DNA of 9,084 nucleotides, taken from contig JAAPAA010000307.1 in assembly GCA_012274165.1 (NCBI GenBank), positions 1 to 9,084 of the forward strand, read 5' to 3'. Every line of letters begins with the position of its first letter. Positions within the stretch are counted from its first letter, which is position 1. The position numbers were made by a program, and so were the translations under genes. Below the pieces are notes generated by a model, which worked only from the letters and a program-made list of their open reading frames with translations, did no database searches and was not told the origin of the DNA. Below are positions 6,730-9,084 of this stretch, piece by piece. Source of the stretch: Thiobacillaceae bacterium. GTDB taxonomy: Bacteria; Pseudomonadota; Gammaproteobacteria; Burkholderiales; Thiobacillaceae.

Positions 6730-6838
6730 AGGGATCAGGGGTCAGGATTCAGGGGAGGACGCTTCGCGCCTTGACTCAGGACGAGCGTGGCCATCGGCCA
6801 CACCGACCCTGACCCCTGATCCCTGAATCCTGGCCCCT
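6730..6838. repeat. 109-bp inverted-repeat element between gph and trpE
   Basis: The 17-base arm AGGGATCAGGGGTCAGG (6730-6746) is perfectly repeated in inverted orientation at 6808-6824. Outside or beside these arms, CAGGATTCAGGG (6743-6754) has its inverse at 6821-6832. The 61-base interior holds another hairpin, GTGGCC-ATC-GGCCAC (6787-6801). The element fills the gph-trpE gap almost completely and ends five bases before the trpE start codon. An 18-base piece (6821-6838) is identical to 8804-8821 downstream of apaG, so this belongs to a dispersed intergenic repeat family. It could form a long hairpin in the gph-trpE transcript. Confidence 0.85.
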
Positions 6839-6843
6839 CGTCA

Positions 6844-7524
6844 TTACGCTTTCACCACCATCTTCGCCGCCTCGGCCAGGCTAGGCACCACCGCATCCAG
6901 ATCGAGTTCTGCAACCGAACGACCCCGGTTGTAGCCATACGGCACGCAAAACACCGGGCAGCCCGCCGCGCGGGCAGCCTGGGTGTCGTTGAGCGAATCG
7001 CCTATCAGCAACAGCTCGGCGGGCTTGACCTTGAAGACGTCGCAGGCATGCAGCAGCGGCAGCGGATCGGGCTTGCGCTTGGGCAGTGCATCGCCCGACA
7101 GGATCAACTCGAAATAATCGAACAGACCCGTGTCTTTCAACAATGGAACGGTGTATTGCTCGGCCTTGTTGGTGATGCACGCGATATGGACGCCCATCGC
7201 CCTGAAGGCGTCGAGCCCCTCGACCACGCCGTCGAACGGACGTGAATACAGCGAGACGTGTTCGCCGTAATGTTTCTGGTACGCAGCACTCGCGCGTGCG
7301 AACAGGTCGGCATCCGGCTCGGCATCCATCTCGCCGGTGAGCACGCGCTTGACCAGCCGCGACACGCCATTGCCGATGTAGGTGGCAATCGTCTCCAGCG
7401 GCGGGCAGGGACGGCCAAGGTCGGCCATCATCAGTTCGGCGGCGTGCGCCAGATCAGGTGCGGTGTTGAGGAGCGTGCCGTCGAGATCGATGACGACAGC
7501 TTTAATCGGAAGAGGAAAGTTCAT
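6844..7524 (-). CDS. gph: Phosphoglycolate phosphatase, HAD family
   Basis: This enzyme dephosphorylates 2-phosphoglycolate, a product of Rubisco oxygenation in autotrophs and of DNA repair in other bacteria. The 226-residue protein has all HAD motifs: DLDGT (13-17, with nucleophile Asp13 and acid/base Asp15), the motif II threonine in ITNK (117-120), Lys151 in KRKPDP, and GDSLND (175-180). The helical cap between motifs I and II, with TAPDL and IGNGVSRLVKR, is typical of Gph/CbbZ. The position between rpe and trpE is a conserved proteobacterial arrangement, which supports Gph over other HAD phosphatases. The start is fixed by the family N-terminus. The bases before it, GCATCTAAAAAACC, contain no Shine-Dalgarno sequence, and a heptad repeat array begins nine bases upstream. 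A role in photorespiratory salvage is possible if the host fixes CO2 by the Calvin cycle, which cannot be shown here. Confidence 0.93.
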   Translation of the reverse strand: MNFPLPIKAVVIDLDGTLLNTAPDLAHAAELMMADLGRPCPPLETIATYIGNGVSRLVKRVLTGEMDAEPDADLFARASAAYQKHYGEHVSLYSRPFDGVVEGLDAFRAMGVHIACITNKAEQYTVPLLKDTGLFDYFELILSGDALPKRKPDPLPLLHACDVFKVKPAELLLIGDSLNDTQAARAAGCPVFCVPYGYNRGRSVAELDLDAVVPSLAEAAKMVVKA

Positions 7525-7533
7525 GGTTTTTTA

Positions 7534-7598
7534 GATGCAAGTTGCAAGATTCAAGATACAAGAGAACACCTTGTCTCTTGCATCTTGCGTCTTGTATC
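7534..7598. repeat. Inverted array of heptanucleotide repeats in the rpe-gph gap
   Basis: Four tandem heptads read GATGCAA, GTTGCAA, GATTCAA, GATACAA (7534-7561). After a nine-base loop, four inverse heptads read TTGTCTC, TTGCATC, TTGCGTC, TTGTATC (7571-7598). The consensus is GATnCAA with a strict seven-base period. The two 28-base arms pair at 23 of 28 positions, so a long imperfect hairpin can form on either strand. The array takes up most of the 79 bases between the rpe stop and the gph start. There is no T-tract that would make it an ordinary terminator. Confidence 0.88.
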
Positions 7599-7603
7599 TG
7601 TTG

Positions 7604-8287
7604 TTAGACCTTGGCCAGTTCGGCGCGCATCGCAGCAATGATGCTGTTGTAGCGCTGCGGGTCGGTGTCCTTGGCGGCGCCGAACACGGCGGAACCGGCG
7701 ACGAAGGTGTCCACGCCGGCGCGGGCCACTTCCAGGATATTGGCCGGACCGACGCCACCGTCAATTTCGATGTTCACGTTGAGGCCACGGTCATTGATCA
7801 TCTTGCGCACCGCGCGCGCCTTGTCCAGCACGTAGGGAATGAATTTCTGACCGCCGAAGCCGGGGTTGACCGACATCAGCAATACCATGTCGATCTTGTC
7901 CAGCGTGTATTCGAGCACGTCGAGCGGGGTGGCGGGGTTGAATACCAGGCCGGCCTTGCAGCCGTTTTCCTTGATCAGGCCGATGGTGCGGTCGACGTGC
8001 TCGGACGCTTCCGGGTGGAAGGTGATGTAGGTCGCGCCTGCCTTGGCAAAGTCGGGAATGATGCGGTCAACCGGCTTCACCATCAGGTGCACGTCGATCG
8101 GCGCGGTGACGCCATGTTTGCGCAGCGCTTCGCATACCAGCGGGCCAATGGTGAGGTTGGGCACGTAATGGTTGTCCATCACGTCGAAGTGAACGATGTC
8201 GGCACCGGAGGCAAGCACATTGTCGACTTCCTCGCCCAGGCGGGCAAAGTTGGCGGACAAAATAGAGGGGGCGATGCGGAAAGTCAT
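7604..8287 (-). CDS. rpe: Ribulose-phosphate 3-epimerase
   Basis: Rpe interconverts ribulose 5-phosphate and xylulose 5-phosphate in the pentose phosphate pathway and, in autotrophs, the Calvin cycle. The 227-residue TIM-barrel protein begins MTFRIAPSILSANFARLGEE, which matches the family. The metal-binding residues are present: His33 and Asp35 in IVHFDVMD, His67 in DVHLMV, and Asp176 in EIDGGV. The phosphate-binding segments SVNPGFGGQKF (139-149) and AGSAVFGA are also present. The frame is open to an ATG at 8305, but the start at 8287 has GGAG six bases upstream and gives the standard N-terminus. It is the first gene of the minus-strand rpe, gph, trpE cluster and is divergent from apaG. This Rpe could serve both the oxidative pathway and carbon fixation; only one copy is visible. 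Confidence 0.97.
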   Translation of the reverse strand: MTFRIAPSILSANFARLGEEVDNVLASGADIVHFDVMDNHYVPNLTIGPLVCEALRKHGVTAPIDVHLMVKPVDRIIPDFAKAGATYITFHPEASEHVDRTIGLIKENGCKAGLVFNPATPLDVLEYTLDKIDMVLLMSVNPGFGGQKFIPYVLDKARAVRKMINDRGLNVNIEIDGGVGPANILEVARAGVDTFVAGSAVFGAAKDTDPQRYNSIIAAMRAELAKV

Positions 8288-8320
8288 GGAAGGCTCCGGA
8301 GTCATTGGATTAACCCGGCC

Positions 8321-8326
8321 ATTTTA
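8321..8326 (-). promoter_or_regulatory. Possible -10 box of the rpe promoter
   Basis: The minus strand carries TAAAAT 34 bases before the rpe start, predicting a leader of roughly 27 bases that includes the GGAG ribosome site. No recognisable -35 hexamer lies 16-18 bases further up. A promoter must exist in this 96-base divergent gap for rpe and apaG, and this is the best -10 match seen for rpe. Confidence 0.35.
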
Positions 8327-8383
8327 GCAGCCCCCACGTCATTGCGTTACACTGCGCGCATTCCTTACTCGTTGAGCAAAACC

Positions 8384-8767
8384 GTGGCCGAAGGCAAGAA
8401 ATATCACATCAGCGTCAACGTCAACACGGCCTACCTGGCCGAGCAGAGCGACCCGTCGTCCGACCGTTACGTGTTCGCCTACACCATCTCCATCGCCAAC
8501 ACCGGTACCGTATCCGCGCAGCTGATCTCGCGCCACTGGATCATCACCGATGCAGAAAACGTGACCCAGGAAGTAAAGGGCCTGGGCGTGGTTGGCGAAC
8601 AGCCGCTGCTGCGGCCGGGCGAAAGCTTCGAATACACCAGCGGCACCGCGCTGGCGACTCCAGTCGGCACCATGCACGGCAGCTACCAGATGGTGGCGGA
8701 GGACGGCAACAAGTTCGACGCCGAGATTCCGGCGTTCACCTTGTCGATGCCACGCGTCCTGCATTGA
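8384..8767 (+). CDS. apaG: ApaG / DUF525 family protein
   Basis: ApaG is a small beta-sandwich protein of uncertain role, named for its place beside apaH in Escherichia coli. Related domains occur in eukaryotic F-box and polymerase-delta-interacting proteins, and its exact activity is not settled. From GTG at 8384 it has 127 residues, a usual length for the family. Diagnostic stretches are YVFAYTISIANTG, LISRHWIITDAENVTQEVKG, GLGVVGEQPLLRPGESFEYT (with the GxGxxG pattern) and MHGSYQMVAEDG, and it ends RVLH. The start is uncertain. A TTG at 8372 would add four residues (MSKT). Neither has a strong ribosome site, but a GAG nine bases before the GTG favours the shorter form. The frame is open far upstream across the antisense strand of rpe, which is chance. 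It is divergent from rpe, a common betaproteobacterial arrangement. Confidence 0.93.
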   Translation: MAEGKKYHISVNVNTAYLAEQSDPSSDRYVFAYTISIANTGTVSAQLISRHWIITDAENVTQEVKGLGVVGEQPLLRPGESFEYTSGTALATPVGTMHGSYQMVAEDGNKFDAEIPAFTLSMPRVLH

Positions 8768-8770
8768 ATA

Positions 8771-8834
8771 GGGGGCAGGGGTAAACGCCATGGGCCGCAC
8801 ATTCCCTGAATCCTGGCCCCTGAATCCTGCCCCC
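8771..8834. repeat. Second CAGGATTCAGGG-family inverted repeat, downstream of apaG
   Basis: GGGGGCAGG (8771-8779) is repeated in inverted orientation as CCTGCCCCC (8826-8834). The right side contains two direct copies of CCCTGAATCCTG (8804-8815 and 8818-8829) 14 bases apart. The stretch 8804-8821 is identical over 18 bases to 6821-6838 in the gph-trpE gap. It lies between the converging 3' ends of apaG and the small membrane protein gene, where a long hairpin could limit read-through in both directions, although no T-tract follows it. Confidence 0.8.
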
Positions 8835-8839
8835 CGATC

Positions 8840-8932
8840 CTACTTCTTCATCGTCCACCACACGATAAACAACAGCAGACCCACTGCAATCCCGGCCTCC
8901 ATCACCAGCCAGCCCAGCCCTTGGCTCTCCAT
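8840..8932 (-). CDS. Small single-span membrane protein, 30 residues
   Basis: I do not recognise a named family. The minus-strand frame from ATG at 8932 to TAG encodes 30 residues, beginning MESQGLGWLVMEAGIAVGLL and ending IVWWTMKK. A hydrophobic segment (about 13-27) with flanking tryptophans is followed by two lysines, which predicts one membrane helix with the C-terminus in the cytoplasm. GGGGAG lies nine bases before the ATG, and a TATAAC -10-like box is about 20 bases upstream of the start, so it has its own expression signals. It points away from the lipoprotein gene and converges with apaG. Tiny proteins of this shape are often subunits or regulators of membrane complexes, but nothing here identifies a partner. 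Confidence 0.6.
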   Translation of the reverse strand: MESQGLGWLVMEAGIAVGLLLFIVWWTMKK

Positions 8933-8950
8933 CAAACCTGTCTCCCCATT

Positions 8951-8958
8951 GTTATACT
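8951..8958. promoter_or_regulatory. Overlapping divergent -10 boxes between small ORF and lipoprotein gene
   Basis: The plus strand reads TATACT (8953-8958), a five-of-six match to the -10 consensus, 38 bases before the lipoprotein ATG. The minus strand of the same site reads TATAAC (8956-8951), also five of six, about 20 bases before the small membrane protein start. Neither has a clear -35 hexamer at 16-18 bases. If both are used, transcription in the two directions would compete. Confidence 0.4.
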
Positions 8959-8995
8959 CGCTGCGTATTTTTGATCCGAGCCATCTTCACCCGTG

Positions 8996-9084
8996 ATGCT
9001 GTTACGCGCAAGCCCGGGGTTGTTCGCCCTGTTGTTGTCAGCCTGTGCGGTACACCCGCCGGTGCAGCCGCCTGCCCCGCCGCC
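8996..9084 (+). CDS. Lipoprotein N-terminus, possibly murein transglycosylase MltA (cut by window)
   Basis: Only the first 29 codons are inside the window. They encode a lipoprotein signal peptide: a short basic start (MLLRAS), a hydrophobic core (GLFALLL) and a lipobox Leu14-Ser15-Ala16-Cys17 for cleavage and lipidation by signal peptidase II. The mature start is a proline-rich linker (AVHPPVQPPAPP). The residue after the lipidated cysteine is alanine, not aspartate, which favours sorting to the outer membrane. A GTG directly before the ATG is an alternative start, and no strong Shine-Dalgarno sequence is seen. In betaproteobacteria the gene beside apaG is often the membrane-bound lytic transglycosylase mltA, whose N-terminus looks like this, but no catalytic-domain residue is in view, so the name rests on context alone. 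Confidence 0.6.
   Translation, partial: MLLRASPGLFALLLSACAVHPPVQPPAPP

Noticed and set aside
5607..6731. 374-residue open frame on the plus strand
   Set aside because: It is antisense to trpE, whose full set of family motifs is clear. The translation is rich in Arg, His and Gln, as high-GC shadow frames are.
7534..7598. CRISPR-like array
   Set aside because: The repeats are seven bases long, contiguous and inverted halfway, with no spacers and no cas genes nearby.
7535..8383. In-frame upstream extension of apaG across the rpe region
   Set aside because: It is antisense to rpe and shows no family similarity. ApaG proteins are about 127 residues and begin near the GTG at 8384.

Overview
The window looks like a piece of a sulfur-oxidising betaproteobacterial chromosome (Thiobacillus / Sulfuricella / Gallionella-like). 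This is inferred from three things: the gene order (lipoprotein, apaG, rpe, gph, trpE and trpGDC), the high-GC codon use, and a sulfide:quinone oxidoreductase paired with a sigma-54 activator. No rRNA or other phylogenetic marker is present, so the lineage is only a suggestion.

Left part (1-2421, all minus strand). The end of a tryptophan operon runs trpG, trpD, trpC (trpC is cut by the window edge). Its genes overlap by 1 and 4 bases. A perfect TATAAT lies just upstream of trpG. A strong Rho-independent terminator for the next gene sits immediately before that promoter, so trpGDC appears to be transcribed on its own.

Middle part (2398-5186). A self-contained sulfide-oxidation cassette lies between trpGDC and trpE. 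It holds an Acidithiobacillus-type sulfide:quinone oxidoreductase (minus strand) and a divergent sigma-54-dependent activator (plus strand). The activator's N-terminal domain carries three cysteines with the spacing I recall for the sulfane-sulfur sensor FisR. The 155-bp gap between them holds a well-matched -24/-12 promoter for sqr, three copies of a GTCATGAC palindrome at enhancer distance, and a consensus TTGACA for the activator gene that overlaps the first palindrome. The inferred circuit is: sulfane sulfur activates FisR, which activates sqr from upstream sites and may limit its own expression.

Right part (5259-8287, minus strand). The cluster rpe, gph, trpE supplies ribulose-phosphate epimerase, phosphoglycolate phosphatase and anthranilate synthase component I. 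TrpE acts with TrpG, which is encoded about 3 kb away on the far side of the sulfide cassette. The two gaps in this cluster are filled by different inverted-repeat elements: a 65-bp array of heptads between rpe and gph, and a 109-bp CAGGATTCAGGG-type element between gph and trpE. Neither gph nor trpE shows a Shine-Dalgarno sequence.

Right end (8384-9084). apaG is divergent from rpe. It is followed by a second CAGGATTCAGGG-type inverted repeat, a 30-residue single-span membrane protein on the minus strand, and the start of a lipoprotein gene (possibly mltA) cut by the window edge. No tRNA, rRNA, CRISPR array, transposase or phage gene was seen, and no stretch over 300 bases lacks a gene.
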